DNA from: Xanthobacteraceae bacterium
GTDB taxonomy: Bacteria > Pseudomonadota > Alphaproteobacteria > Rhizobiales > Xanthobacteraceae
Length of the DNA: 64,000 nucleotides
Reading direction: 5' to 3'
NCBI GenBank assembly: GCA_019745775.1
Contig: JAIESR010000006.1
Coordinates: 248,001-312,000 of the forward strand
Position numbers and translations under genes: made by a program. Below the pieces are notes generated by a model that saw only the letters and a program-made list of their open reading frames with translations, searched no databases and was not told where the DNA came from. This document shows positions 53,648 through 62,103 of this stretch, in pieces. The first letter of the stretch is position 1. Every line of letters begins with the position of its first letter.

Positions 53648-53899
53648 ATGGCACGGCGCCGGAACGACACGCGCGAAGCGGCCGAAGCGGCGTTCAAGAA
53701 GGCGACGACCAAGGTCGCCGATCCGTTTCCCAACGCCCAGTCGCCCAGGACCCAGTTTCCCAAGTCCCAGTCGATCCCCGGGGTGAAGGAGACGGTGTCG
53801 CTGCGGATCGATCGCGACGTGCTCGACTTCTTCCAGGAGGACGGCCCGGGCTGGCAGGACCGTATCAACGCGGCGCTGCGCAAGGCCGCCGGGAAATAG
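53648..53899 (+). CDS. BrnA-like antitoxin without adjacent toxin
   Basis: The 83-residue protein has the BrnA C-terminal motif: VSLRIDRDVLDFFQEDGPGWQ followed by RINAALRKAAG, a ribbon-helix-helix-like antitoxin end. The N-terminus is basic and Pro/Lys-rich (TRTQFPKSQ-type). BrnA normally neutralises the RNase BrnT encoded just upstream. No BrnT-like frame is seen here, so it is an orphan or uses another partner. A hairpin terminator follows. Confidence 0.78.
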   Translation: MARRRNDTREAAEAAFKKATTKVADPFPNAQSPRTQFPKSQSIPGVKETVSLRIDRDVLDFFQEDGPGWQDRINAALRKAAGK

Positions 53900-53924
53900 A
53901 CTTTCGCAATCCCTCGCAAACGAC

Positions 53925-53961
53925 CAGCGCGCCCGCTCTCGGCGGACGCGCTGTGATTTAT
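53925..53961 (+). terminator. Candidate terminator after the BrnA-like gene
   Basis: CAGCGCG (53925-53931) pairs with CGCGCTG (53947-53953). An inner CCCGC/GCGG extends the stem, and the sequence TGATTTATT follows. The U-tract is weak. It lies between convergent genes. Confidence 0.55.
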
Positions 53962-53980
53962 TCGCCTCAGTCCGACGACG

Positions 53981-54280
53981 TCAGCGCACCACGCGCGTGC
54001 GCGCCGCCTGACGCCGAGCCTTTTTCGAAGTCCCTCTTGCGCGGTACACGCGCGGAGGCGGCTCCTGAACGGCGTAGGCCGGCTGGATGCCGAGCAGTCC
54101 TTCGACGCCGCCGATCACGCCGCCGACCGGCGCGCCGACTACGGCGCCGACCGGGCCCGCGATCCGCCAGCCTTCGCTCGCGCCGTGGGCGAAGCCGCCG
54201 GGCACGCCTTGCGCCTGCGCCGCGAGCGGCATTGCGATCGTCGCCACGATCGCGCCTGCAAACAATAACTTGAAAGTCAC
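53981..54280 (-). CDS. Small secreted glycine-zipper-type protein
   Basis: The 99-residue precursor has a signal peptide (LFAGAIVATIAMPLAAQA) then GPVGAVVGAPVGGVIGGVEG, a glycine-zipper-like hydrophobic stretch, and a basic tail (KKARRQAARTRVVR). Glycine-zipper proteins can sit in or perturb membranes. Function is unknown. An Arg-rich C-terminus is unusual for a purely membrane protein. Confidence 0.6.
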   Translation of the reverse strand: MTFKLLFAGAIVATIAMPLAAQAQGVPGGFAHGASEGWRIAGPVGAVVGAPVGGVIGGVEGLLGIQPAYAVQEPPPRVYRARGTSKKARRQAARTRVVR

Positions 54281-54513
54281 GCCTGACCCCTATCCTGTTG
54301 TGAGTGAGACGCCCAATCGCCAGCCGAACGCGGCGTTTGCGCGGCGATCGCGTGGCAGCGTGTGATTTGTTCGTGAAGCTCGGCAGTTTCCTGCGCGTGT
54401 GCGGCAAATTCATCACACGATGGAACTTTGCTTCGCGTGCAGCGCATTGAACCCGGTATCAACTCACCGTAACCAAGAGACGACAAGACGAAATCCGAAC
54501 CGACGGTGCCGCG

Positions 54514-55062
54514 ATGCTGCCTGACCTCGAGACCGAACGCCTGACGCTGCGCGAGCTTGCGCCGGGGGACGCGCCGGCGATCGAAGCCGCATGGCAGAAC
54601 TCGCCGACGCAGTGGCTTTATCAGGCGGTCGAGCCTGTCGAGTTCACCAATGTGCAGGAGCGGATCTCCAACTACCTCAGATATCGCGGCGACGGCGAGC
54701 GCCGGCGCATCTACGACTACGTGGCGCGGCTCAAGGACGACGGCAGCCTGATCGGCGGTGTTTCGCTCGGGTGCTCGCATCCGGCGATCGCGAGCATTGG
54801 TCTCCGCGTTGTTCGCTCGCACGGCGGGCGCGGCTATGGCACCGAGCTCGCACGGCGCATGCTCGCGTTCGGGTTTGGCGACCTTCGCCTCAACCGCATC
54901 GAGGCCGACGTGGCGATCGAGAACAAGCCCTGCATCCGCGTGATCGAGAAGATCGGCATGCACCGCGAGGGCGTTGCGCGCGAGTGCATCTTCGCACAGG
55001 GTCGCTGGTGGACCGAAGCACGCTACGCGATGCTCGCATCGGATCGCATCGCCGCCGCCTGA
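54514..55062 (+). CDS. GNAT family N-acetyltransferase (RimJ/RimL-like)
   Basis: The 182-residue protein starts with LETERLTLREL, typical of RimJ/RimL-type GNATs. The acetyl-CoA pyrophosphate loop is GGRGYGTELARRM, followed by RIEADVAIENKPCIRVIEKI and GMHREG. It transfers acetyl groups to a protein N-terminus or small amine. The target is unknown. It is convergent with the racemase-family gene, 20 bases apart. Confidence 0.85.
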   Translation: MLPDLETERLTLRELAPGDAPAIEAAWQNSPTQWLYQAVEPVEFTNVQERISNYLRYRGDGERRRIYDYVARLKDDGSLIGGVSLGCSHPAIASIGLRVVRSHGGRGYGTELARRMLAFGFGDLRLNRIEADVAIENKPCIRVIEKIGMHREGVARECIFAQGRWWTEARYAMLASDRIAAA

Positions 55063-55082
55063 CGCGTTCGGTCCGGCGGTCC

Positions 55083-55904
55083 TCACTTCGGCTTCACCGT
55101 CGGATAGATGTTGGCGCCGTAATATTCGCGGATCTCGGCGATCTGGTCGGGGCCGGGCGGCGCGTATTGCAGGCGCTTGCTGGTGAAGGTGCCGCCCATG
55201 ATGCGGTCGAGCTTCACCGCCATCTCGCCCATCTTCACCAGCGTGGTGATGCCGTTGAGGATCGGCGCGCCCGACGGCGTGGTGTAGACGCCGGCATGCG
55301 CGAGCAGCGCCATCACAACACCGCCGGCGGCGATCACCACCTCGGCGCCGGCGTCGGTGTTGCCCTTGGCGGCGTTCTGGAACTGGCCGATCAGGTCGGC
55401 CTGCACGGCCTTGTTCTCGAAGCCTTCGTCGAGGTTGAGGATGCGGTCGGTCTTCATGCGGTTGACCGCAGCGAGGCGCTCCTTGAGGCCGTAGTGCACG
55501 ACGTTCTCGACGATGCGCGGCGTGAATTTCTCGTTGATGGTCACCAGCGAGAAGTTCGCGCCCATCATGCAGGCGACGTGCAGCGAGGTCTCGCAAAGCC
55601 CGAGCACCGGGAAGTTCGCGATCTCGCGGCACTCGCGCAGCCCCGGATCGGCGATGTTGCCGATCAGGAATGCGTCGAAACCGCGCGCCATCGCGGTGTG
55701 GACGTTCTCCATAACCTCGCCGGTCTCGAGGAATTCCAGGTAGCGATACTGGTCGGCAAAGCCGCCGATCTTGGTGATGCCGTGGATCTCGATCTCGGTG
55801 TCGAGGTCTTTGACCTGGTCGATGATTTGCCGCAGATATTTGGGGTAGGATTTCCACTTCGTCTCGAAGCGGCTCATGCTCTGGTACCAGATCTTCATCG
55901 TCAT
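55083..55904 (-). CDS. Aspartate/glutamate (hydantoin) racemase family protein
   Basis: The 273-residue protein resembles Asp/Glu/hydantoin racemases: KIWYQSMSRFE at the start, FLIGNIADPGLRE, and the first catalytic Cys in VLGLCETSLH. The second Cys usually lies in a G-C-A/T-G motif after the GAEVV strand. Here it reads EVVIAAGGVVM with no Cys, so true two-base racemisation is doubtful. It may be a decarboxylase-like or isomerase variant. The ATG at 55904 follows a GGAG site. Confidence 0.75.
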   Translation of the reverse strand: MTMKIWYQSMSRFETKWKSYPKYLRQIIDQVKDLDTEIEIHGITKIGGFADQYRYLEFLETGEVMENVHTAMARGFDAFLIGNIADPGLRECREIANFPVLGLCETSLHVACMMGANFSLVTINEKFTPRIVENVVHYGLKERLAAVNRMKTDRILNLDEGFENKAVQADLIGQFQNAAKGNTDAGAEVVIAAGGVVMALLAHAGVYTTPSGAPILNGITTLVKMGEMAVKLDRIMGGTFTSKRLQYAPPGPDQIAEIREYYGANIYPTVKPK

Positions 55905-55995
55905 CGGCGGCTCCTGCTCCACGGTTCGCACCGTTGGTGATGACGGGCCGATCGCACGGCGTCAACTTGGTTGGAGCGCGCGGCGAACTCGCTGC

Positions 55996-56030
55996 ACTCC
56001 CTCTCCCCAACGGGGAGAGGGAGCAGACCG
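55996..56030. repeat. CCCTCTCCCC hairpin repeat
   Basis: CCCTCTCCCCAACGGGGAGAGGG (about 56002-56024) is a near-perfect palindrome. It belongs to the CCCTCTCC family seen at 57611-57753 and 62156-62308, but is a single arm here. Confidence 0.6.
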
Positions 56031-56077
56031 AGGCTGCGGCCTAGTCGTGCCCGATCGATAAGAAACGAGGAAAGTGA

Positions 56078-57042
56078 ATGATCACCCGCAGGCTCGTGCT
56101 CGCAACGCTCGCTGCCATTCTCTCGACCGGCGCGGTGCACGCCCAGGACGGCTACCCGTCGCGGCCGGTCCGGCTGATCGTGCCGTTCGCGGCCGGCGGC
56201 GGCACCGACACGCTGTCGCGCGTCGTCGCCCAGGCGCTGTCGGAGCAATTGAAGGGCACGGTGGTGGTCGAGAACGTCGGCGGCGCCGGCGGCTCGATCG
56301 GCGCGGCGCAGGTGGCGAAGGCGGCGGCCGACGGCTACACGCTGCTCAGCGCCACGCCCTCGATCACGATCAACCCGCACATTCAGCGGAACGTCGCCTA
56401 TAATTTGCTGCGCGACTTCGCGCCGGTGGTGCAGGTCACCACCAGCCCGGCCGTGCTCATCACCAACAGGGAGTTTCCGGCGAAGTCGGTCGCCGAGCTG
56501 ATCGCGCTCGCGCGCGCGAAACCGGGCAAGATCAGCTACGGCTCGGCCGGCATCGGCTCGTTCAACTTCCTGGCGGCTGAACTGTTCAAGGCGATGGCGG
56601 GCGTCGACATCATGCATATTCCCTATCGCGGCACCGGACCGGCGCTGATCGACCTGATCGGCGGCCGCATCGAGGTGCAGTTCGAGAATGCGCCGGCCGT
56701 GCTCGGCCAGATCAGGAACGGCGAGCTCAAGGCGTCGCGGTCGGCACCGCCCGGCGCTCGGCGATCCTGCCGGAGCTGCCGACCATCGCCGACACCGTGC
56801 CGGGCTACGAGTCGAGCTCGTGGCTCGGGCTCCTTGCGCCCGCGGCGACGCCGGGCCCGGTGATCGAGCGGCTCAACGCGGCCGTCAACAAGGCGCTCGC
56901 GGACGAGGCGATCCGCAAGCGGCTCGATGCGCTCGGCGTCGAGCGCGTCGGCGGCAGCGTCGACGCCTTCGGCGCCTATCTGCGTGCCAAGGTCGAGGAG
57001 ACCGACAGGATCGCAAAGGCCGCGGGGCTCAAGCCGGAGTAG
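56078..57042 (+). pseudogene. TTT-family (Bug) substrate-binding protein, frameshifted
   Basis: The first part encodes a complete Bug N-terminus (signal MITRRLVLATLAAILSTGA, then YPSRPVRLIVPFAAGGGTD). After AAGGCG at 56734 the frame is lost. The sequence TCGCGGTCGGC should read CTCGCGGTCGGC, restoring the usual LAVGTARRSAILPELP. Skipping one missing C joins it to the downstream frame through PGYESSSWLGLLAPAATPG to a TAG at 57042. So it is a single-base deletion or a sequencing error in an otherwise intact 320-residue receptor. Confidence 0.78.
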
Positions 57043-57070
57043 GGGAGCCAAGCGGGCCCGGCGCACATTC

Positions 57071-57144
57071 GTAGCCCGCATTGAGCGCAGCGGAATGCGG
57101 GACAGTCCGCCCCGGATTTCGTTGCGCTCCATCCGGGCTTCTAC
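57071..57144. repeat. GTAGCCCGC palindromic repeat
   Basis: GTAGCCCGCATTGAGCGCAG (57071-57090) and its mirrored CTCCATCCGGGCTTCTAC (57127-57144) form an imperfect inverted pair with inner GCGGAATGCGGG/CCCGGATTTCG arms. It is a typical rhizobial dispersed palindrome. Confidence 0.65.
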
Positions 57145-57174
57145 AGATTCGGAATCTTTCACCGGCGGCGCAGG

Positions 57175-57250
57175 GTGTAAGATTAGGGTGTAAGATATAT
57201 TCTTGAAAGCGATCATAGGCTTAGGTTCGAATCTTACATTCTTACGGCTC
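57175..57250. repeat. GTGTAAGAT direct and inverted repeats
   Basis: GTGTAAGAT occurs at 57175-57183 and 57188-57196, with inverted ATCTTACATTCTTAC at 57231-57245. The same core appears 31 kb away at 26393-26491 ahead of a CoA-transferase gene. Confidence 0.5.
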
Positions 57251-57610
57251 TTACCACTATGGGCGCCCTTCGACGTGACATCGGTGCGCTCGCACGTCCC
57301 GCTCGTCGTGGCGGGAGGGCGGTGTCGCCCGGGCGCCTCCCGGGAGCACGGTTACGCGCCGTGCACGCAGGACGCCGCATCCCGCTCCGCCTACGGCACG
57401 TCTCAGGAAGACGCCCTCGATGAGCGGGACGGCATGACGATAAGCGCACGCAAGCGCGCGTCAAATTATTTCGGCGGAATGTGCATACGTCGTGTGATAG
57501 CGGCGATGGAAACACGCGTTTGTCGCGACGCCACGACAAAACGCTGTGCACAGGATGTCACAAGGCTCGCGACGCCATTTTGAGCCGCAAGCGCGGTCAC
57601 AGTTACTGCG

Positions 57611-57753
57611 CCCTCTCCCCTTGCGGGAGAGGGCTACACAGAAAGTCCGGCACATTTCGATTGGGTGAGGGGTGTTGTTCAATACGACGACACCCCTCAC
57701 CCATTTCTTCGTGCTGAACGTTCGGAGCTGCCCTCTCCCGCAAGGGGAGAGGG
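57611..57753. repeat. REPIN of the CCCTCTCC family
   Basis: Outer hairpins (57611-57633 and 57731-57753) are CCCTCTCCCCTTGCGGGAGA and its mirror. An inner inverted pair GGGTGAGGGGTG/CACCCCTCACCC is at 57663-57702. The sequence between outer and inner pairs differs from the copy at 62156-62308. The organisation is the same. Confidence 0.75.
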
Positions 57754-57847
57754 CGCAGTAATGATCATCCCGCATAGCCCGTCGAAGACGCGCGTGAACG
57801 CCCTTTTGCTGGGGCGAGGGCACAACAAAATGCGCGCCGTTCGTGGG

Positions 57848-58699
57848 CTACCAGTGGGACGACCAGTTGCCGCTGCCGTCGCTCCAGCCGTTCTGGCCGC
57901 GCGCGCCTTGCCGGGACGCCACGCGAACGCCGCGTTGGCGCGAAGCCACGCGCGCGCCGCGTTGTGCGTAAGCATTCTCGGCACCGCCCGACCAGCTCGC
58001 GTCCGACCAGCCGGCGTTGTTCCAGCCGTTCTGACCGGCTGAGCGCTGCTGCGCCGCCACGCGCGCGCCGCGTTGCCTTGAGGCGGTGCGGCCGGCGCGC
58101 TGCGCGTAAGGAGCGCTCGTGCCGCCGCTGTCGGACCAATTCGCGTCGTGCCAGCCGGTCGGCGAGCCCGTCCAATGCGCAGCGGCGGTGCGGACGCTCG
58201 CACGCTGCCGTGACGCATAGCGCGCACCGGCACGCTGTCGCGATGCATAGCGCGCGCTCGCACGCTGGCGCGACGCCACGCGCATGTTCGCGTTGTTGCG
58301 GCGGGCGACGTTGGTGTTGGCGCCGTTGCGCCAACCGTCGGTGCCGACATGGATGTGACTGGACGATCCGTAGGTGATGATCGTGTAATTGGTCTTGCGC
58401 AGCGCCGAGAGCGCGCAGGCGCGGTTCGAGAACACCACGTCGAGCGCGCCATGCTTGCCATCGCAGAGCGCGTGCTGCGAGATGTGGCCGGTGCCGCGGA
58501 TGCGCGCGCCCGGCCGGTGCGCCGAGATGACCCTGGCCGAGCCGCATTGGGCCTCGACCTGCCTGACCGCACTCGTCAGGTGGGCCGGTGTGCAGCTCGA
58601 CGAATGCGCCTCGGCCGGCGTAGATGCGGCGACGGCGGGTGCGGCAACAACGGCCGCGAGGATGGCGAGCGAGATTCTTCTGGTTGATCCAGTCAACAT
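57848..58699 (-). CDS. Secreted peptidase M15-like domain with degenerate C-terminal repeats
   Basis: The 283-residue precursor has a signal peptide (LAILAAVVAAPAVAAS). The N-terminal domain (residues about 30-120) has Cys pairs and a Zn-like pattern HALCDGKHGALDVVF and SSSHIHVGTDGW, resembling D-Ala-D-Ala carboxypeptidases of family M15 (HxxxxxxD...HxH). The C-terminal half is a low-complexity array of (A)RYASRQRAS and NGWNNAGWSDASW-type repeats. Zinc peptidase activity on peptidoglycan is possible. AAGGAGC precedes the ATG at 58699. Confidence 0.65.
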   Translation of the reverse strand: MLTGSTRRISLAILAAVVAAPAVAASTPAEAHSSSCTPAHLTSAVRQVEAQCGSARVISAHRPGARIRGTGHISQHALCDGKHGALDVVFSNRACALSALRKTNYTIITYGSSSHIHVGTDGWRNGANTNVARRNNANMRVASRQRASARYASRQRAGARYASRQRASVRTAAAHWTGSPTGWHDANWSDSGGTSAPYAQRAGRTASRQRGARVAAQQRSAGQNGWNNAGWSDASWSGGAENAYAQRGARVASRQRGVRVASRQGARGQNGWSDGSGNWSSHW

Positions 58700-58926
58700 C
58701 GGGGCTCCTTCAAGCTGATTCATTCTGGATGCGCGAACGCGCGCCGATCTGCTGGCCGCGGCATGTGACGACAGCGGGGCTCGAATCGAACCATTGTTTG
58801 TTGCGACGATGATCCACGCGCCGCGTATGTGATCGGCGGTCAAAGTTCCCCGACACAGGCTGCCAATGCGGCGACACCGCGGTAGAATGGGGCTGACAAA
58901 CGAAAATGACGTCGGGGAGTTAACCT

Positions 58927-59898
58927 ATGATGCACCGGACCATCGCATGTCTGCTTGGCATGATTGCGAGCGCGGCGACGCTGGCTGCGACCAGCGCATT
59001 CGCGCAGACGCAGACGCTCAAGGTCGCAGTCGCGCAGCGAGGCTTCTGGAACTCGGTGTTCATCGAGTTCGCGCTCCAGCAGGGCTTCTTCAAGCAGGAG
59101 GGGCTCGAGATCGAGATCCTCTACACCGAGGGCGGCGCCTCGACGCTGTTGCCGGTGGTGTCCGGCTCGCTCGACATCGCGATGACCAACGGCACGCTGG
59201 GCGTGATCGCGGCCTTCGCCAAGGGCATGCCGGTGAAGATCATCTCGGCGGAAGCGACCGGCGCGCCCGACGCGTTCTGGTATGCGCGCGCGGAGAGCGG
59301 CATCAAGTCGATCAGGGACACCAGCGGCAAGACCGTGGCGTTCTCTTCGCCCGGCTCGTCGACCAACCTGATCCTGCTCCAGCTCGTGGCGCAGGAGAAG
59401 GCGACGCCGAAGCTCGTGCCGACCGGCGGCGCGCCCGGCACGCTGACGCAGGTGATGAGCGGCCAGATCGACGTCGGCTGGTCGGTGCCGCCGTTCGTGC
59501 TCCAGCAGGTCGCCGACGGCAAGGCGCAGATCATCGCGCGCGGCTCCGACGTCGCGGCGATCCGCGACCAGACCATCCGCGTCAACGTCGCCAACGCCAA
59601 TGCGCTGAAGCAGAAGCGCGACGCCTTCGTGCGCTACATGCGCGCGATCTCACGCGCGATCGACTGGGCCTACCAGGGCGACGCCGCGATCGACGCCTAT
59701 GCCGCCTATGCCAAGGTGCCGCGCGCATTGGCGCAGCGCACCCGCGACGAGTTCTATCCGAAGGCATCGCTGCAGCTCGCCGAGGTGAAGGGCCTCGACC
59801 TCACGCTCAAGCAGGCGGTGGAGTTCAAGTATATTGCGTCGCCGATGTCGGCTGCGGATGTGCAGGGGAGGTTGATCGATATTCTGTACAAGCCTTGA
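58927..59898 (+). CDS. NMT1/SsuA-like ABC transporter substrate-binding protein
   Basis: The 323-residue periplasmic receptor has a signal peptide ending SAFA-QT, then LKVAVAQRGFWNSVFIEFAL, GFFKQEGLEIEILYTEGG, and the KTVAFSSPGSSTN hinge. It belongs to the NitT/TauT receptor group. No ATPase or permease is adjacent within the window to its right, where a REPIN and small genes follow, so the partner is elsewhere or lost. Ligand unknown. Confidence 0.85.
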   Translation: MMHRTIACLLGMIASAATLAATSAFAQTQTLKVAVAQRGFWNSVFIEFALQQGFFKQEGLEIEILYTEGGASTLLPVVSGSLDIAMTNGTLGVIAAFAKGMPVKIISAEATGAPDAFWYARAESGIKSIRDTSGKTVAFSSPGSSTNLILLQLVAQEKATPKLVPTGGAPGTLTQVMSGQIDVGWSVPPFVLQQVADGKAQIIARGSDVAAIRDQTIRVNVANANALKQKRDAFVRYMRAISRAIDWAYQGDAAIDAYAAYAKVPRALAQRTRDEFYPKASLQLAEVKGLDLTLKQAVEFKYIASPMSAADVQGRLIDILYKP

Positions 59899-59902
59899 TC
59901 GG

Positions 59903-60028
59903 GTAGGGTGGGTTGAGCGCCAGCGAAACCCACCGGCTGAATGTGCCGCAAGTTCCGCGGTGGGTTACGGCGCCATGGCCCGTTGACGACCACTGTTAGC
60001 GTCCTTGATGGCGCCTAACCCACCCTAC
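59903..60028. repeat. REP pair of the RAYT family
   Basis: GTAGGGTGGGTTGAGCGCC...GCGAAACCCACC (59903-59934) and the mirrored GGTGGGTTACGGCGCC...GGCGCCTAACCCACCCTAC (59960-60028) form a two-hairpin element. Its GTAGGGTGGG ends match the REPs beside the RAYT at 16.2 kb. Confidence 0.7.
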
Positions 60029-60157
60029 GAAGCCAGGCTGAAGGAACCAGCGCGTTCCAGGAGCCGTCGGGAGCGCGCAATGCGCTGATGACGTCGCGCC
60101 GACGCGGGCACCTTGGCGAAGGTCGGGGTGAAGCGAGCGGCTGTGCGCCGGCGCGGC

Positions 60158-60385
60158 TCAGGCCGATTGGCGCGCGCGCATGCGCTGGCGGATCGCGGCG
60201 GCGCGGCGGGTGAGCTCGTTCATGCGGCGATCGAGATCGGCGAGCCGCCGTCCCGTCGTCTCCACAAACGGGTCGGTGCCCCAGCGCGACCATGTGCGCG
60301 CGCGCTGCTCCACGATTTCCGCCTTCTCCGCGCGGAGACGGCCGATGTCCGACTCAAGATCGGCGATGGAGGGATCAACGCTCAT
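60158..60385 (-). CDS. Small coiled-coil protein of unknown function
   Basis: This 75-residue protein is a continuous amphipathic helix (SIADLESDIGRLRAEKAEIV, then RRLADLDRRMNELTRRAAAI) interrupted by a Trp-containing WSRWGTDPF turn. A soluble coiled coil is likely. No family is recognised. The start lies in a 462-base gap and has no strong ribosome site. Confidence 0.5.
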   Translation of the reverse strand: MSVDPSIADLESDIGRLRAEKAEIVEQRARTWSRWGTDPFVETTGRRLADLDRRMNELTRRAAAIRQRMRARQSA

Positions 60386-60847
60386 GACACGGTGCCTTAC
60401 CCAATTCCCCCGGCGATTCTTATCGCAGATAGAAGCCCGAGAAAATGGCCGGCGCTTGGCGGGTGCCCGGGCGGGGTCGATTTTCCAACTGAAAAGAGCG
60501 TGGCGGTTAAGATTTGGACAGAGCAGACGGTATTGTGTGGCTGTTCCGCAACATTAAGTTGTTCGCGCGGCCGCTTCTCTCCATCGCAATTCGCCATTGT
60601 TGCGGCACCTGCTCAAAATGGGACACCGCGCGCCACCGGTTAACTTTCCGAATGGTCGTTACGTCTTGTTTATTGGGACAGTCGCGAGCGGCCGCGCCGG
60701 ATCACGGAATTGCGAACGAGCCATTCACGGGTCAGCGCCAAGCTAGGCCGTTGTGCTATTGAAAGTGTGCTACGCCGGCTGCAGGCCGTCCGCCAGCCGG
60801 CGGGCGCACGTCGTCGTCAAAGCGAGTCGTGCTAACGGGGAAGACGG
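60386..60847. other. Divergent intergenic region, no gene seen
   Basis: This 462-base gap lies between the small coiled-coil gene and the GlsB-like gene. I see no repeat or RNA gene with confidence. The GGCTGCAGGCCGTCCGCCAGC palindrome near 60780 is short. Promoters for both neighbours must lie here. Confidence 0.35.
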
Positions 60848-61123
60848 ATGAACATGTCAGGACAAAGTCTGCTCGTCATCCTGCTGGTCGGTCTCGTCGC
60901 GGGGTGGCTGGCGGGAAAGATCGTCACCGGCTGGGGCCTCGGTCTCGTCGGCAACATCGCGATCGGCATCGTCGGCGCGCTGGTCGGAAGCTGGCTGTTG
61001 CCGCGCGTGGGCATCCGCATCGGCAGCGGCGTCGTCAGCCAGATCGTCGTCGCCACCATCGGCGCGATCCTGGTCCTGCTGGCGATCGGCTTGTTGCGCG
61101 GAGTCACGGGCAAGCGTTGGTGA
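60848..61123 (+). CDS. GlsB/YeaQ/YmgE-like stress membrane protein
   Basis: The 91-residue protein has three hydrophobic helices with glycine motifs (GLVAGWLAGKIVTGWGLGLVG, shortened here to its ends: GLVAGWLAGK and GNIAIGIVGALVGSW). It belongs to the transglycosylase-associated/GlsB family, small stress-linked inner-membrane proteins. GGGGAAGACGG precedes the ATG. Two close ATGs (60848, 60854) are possible. Confidence 0.82.
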   Translation: MNMSGQSLLVILLVGLVAGWLAGKIVTGWGLGLVGNIAIGIVGALVGSWLLPRVGIRIGSGVVSQIVVATIGAILVLLAIGLLRGVTGKRW

Positions 61124-61249
61124 CCGAACGCCAAGAAACAACGCCAAGAAAACAAAGCCAAGCGAACTTAGGTATCGCCGAACCTCCCGAGAGACTCCCT
61201 TCCCGACGCTGACTGTCCTAGTCTGCCTTTCGGGGCGGCGGGGTGTGTC

Positions 61250-61498
61250 ATGCGTGAGGAAGAGTATCGCCACCGGATCGACTGGCTGTGGACGCGCGCG
61301 CAAGAGTTCCAGATCTTTTCCAAAAGTATCCACCACCATAAATCGCGCGCCGCGATGGTCCGGCTGGCGCAGACCTATGCGAACGCGGCCTGCGAGCTCG
61401 AGGACGTGCTCAGGCGCAAGCTCCTTCATGAACGTGGCATCGGGCGGCGCGCCGACGCCGGTGCCGTCGCGTCACGCCGCGACCGCGTCGACGGCTGA
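61250..61498 (+). CDS. Small helical protein of unknown function
   Basis: This 82-residue protein has a helical N-terminal half (IDWLWTRAQEFQIFSKSIHH) and a basic tail (RGIGRRADAGAVASRRD). No signal or membrane segment is evident. No family is recognised, and a weak ribosome site is present. It could be an over-call. Confidence 0.4.
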   Translation: MREEEYRHRIDWLWTRAQEFQIFSKSIHHHKSRAAMVRLAQTYANAACELEDVLRRKLLHERGIGRRADAGAVASRRDRVDG

Positions 61499-61620
61499 GG
61501 GCACCGGCGTTTCGGGCAAAAGCGAAGTTATCCACCGGTTCCGGACGACCGGCCGCCGCGCAACATGCTGGTTCTCGCGCCCGCCACGCTATGGTGTGGC
61601 CCTCAATGGAGGGACCACGC

Positions 61621-62061
61621 ATGGATCGTTCACTGCCGCTCCGGGCCACGCTCGCGGCATCCGCCCTGCTGGCGGCCATCGGCTTCACGTCGGCCGCGCA
61701 GGCGGACACCTGCTCCATTTCCTTCACCGTGCTCAAGGCCGGCCTGGTGGTCGGCGGCCAGGGCGGCAGCGGCACGATGACCTGCGGGAATCGCTCCTAC
61801 CGGCTTGCGATCGGCGGGTTGAGCTACGGCATCATGATCGGCGCCTCGGAGACGCGTTTCAGGGGTACCGCCTCCTTCAACGGCAGCCCGCGCAGCGTGG
61901 CCGGGGTCTACGGCGCCGGTGGCGCCGGCGGCGCCATCGGGCGCGGCGCGCAGGCGATCGTGCTGGCGAACCAGAACGGCGCAGTGCTCACGCTCACCGG
62001 CTACCAGCGCGGATTGCAGATCAATGCGGACCTGAGCGGGCTCGCCATCACGATCCGGTAG
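61621..62061 (+). CDS. Secreted hypothetical protein
   Basis: The 146-residue precursor has a signal peptide (LAASALLAAIGFTSAAQA) and a mature part with two Cys (DTCSISF, MTCGNRS) and Gly-rich strands (AGLVVGGQGGSGT, VYGAGGAGGAIGRGAQAI). It may fold as a small beta-sheet periplasmic protein with one disulfide. No family is recognised. GGAGGG lies ahead of the ATG at 61621. Confidence 0.6.
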   Translation: MDRSLPLRATLAASALLAAIGFTSAAQADTCSISFTVLKAGLVVGGQGGSGTMTCGNRSYRLAIGGLSYGIMIGASETRFRGTASFNGSPRSVAGVYGAGGAGGAIGRGAQAIVLANQNGAVLTLTGYQRGLQINADLSGLAITIR

Positions 62062-62103
62062 CACGTCGAACAAGGCGGCACGCGGAGCCGTGTCGTCGAG
62101 GTT

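Larger units (their letters stand above)
57043..57847. other. Repeat-rich intergenic region, no gene supported
   Basis: This 805-base stretch contains three repeat types (57071-57144, 57175-57250, 57611-57753). A rightward open frame from 57203 and antisense frames have no recognisable protein features, no good ribosome site and poor codon choice, so I do not call them. It separates the broken receptor from the M15-like gene. Confidence 0.5.

Noticed and set aside
57203-57583. Rightward 126-codon open frame
   Set aside because: It starts inside a repeat, has no ribosome site and an erratic composition, and no feature of a real protein was visible.
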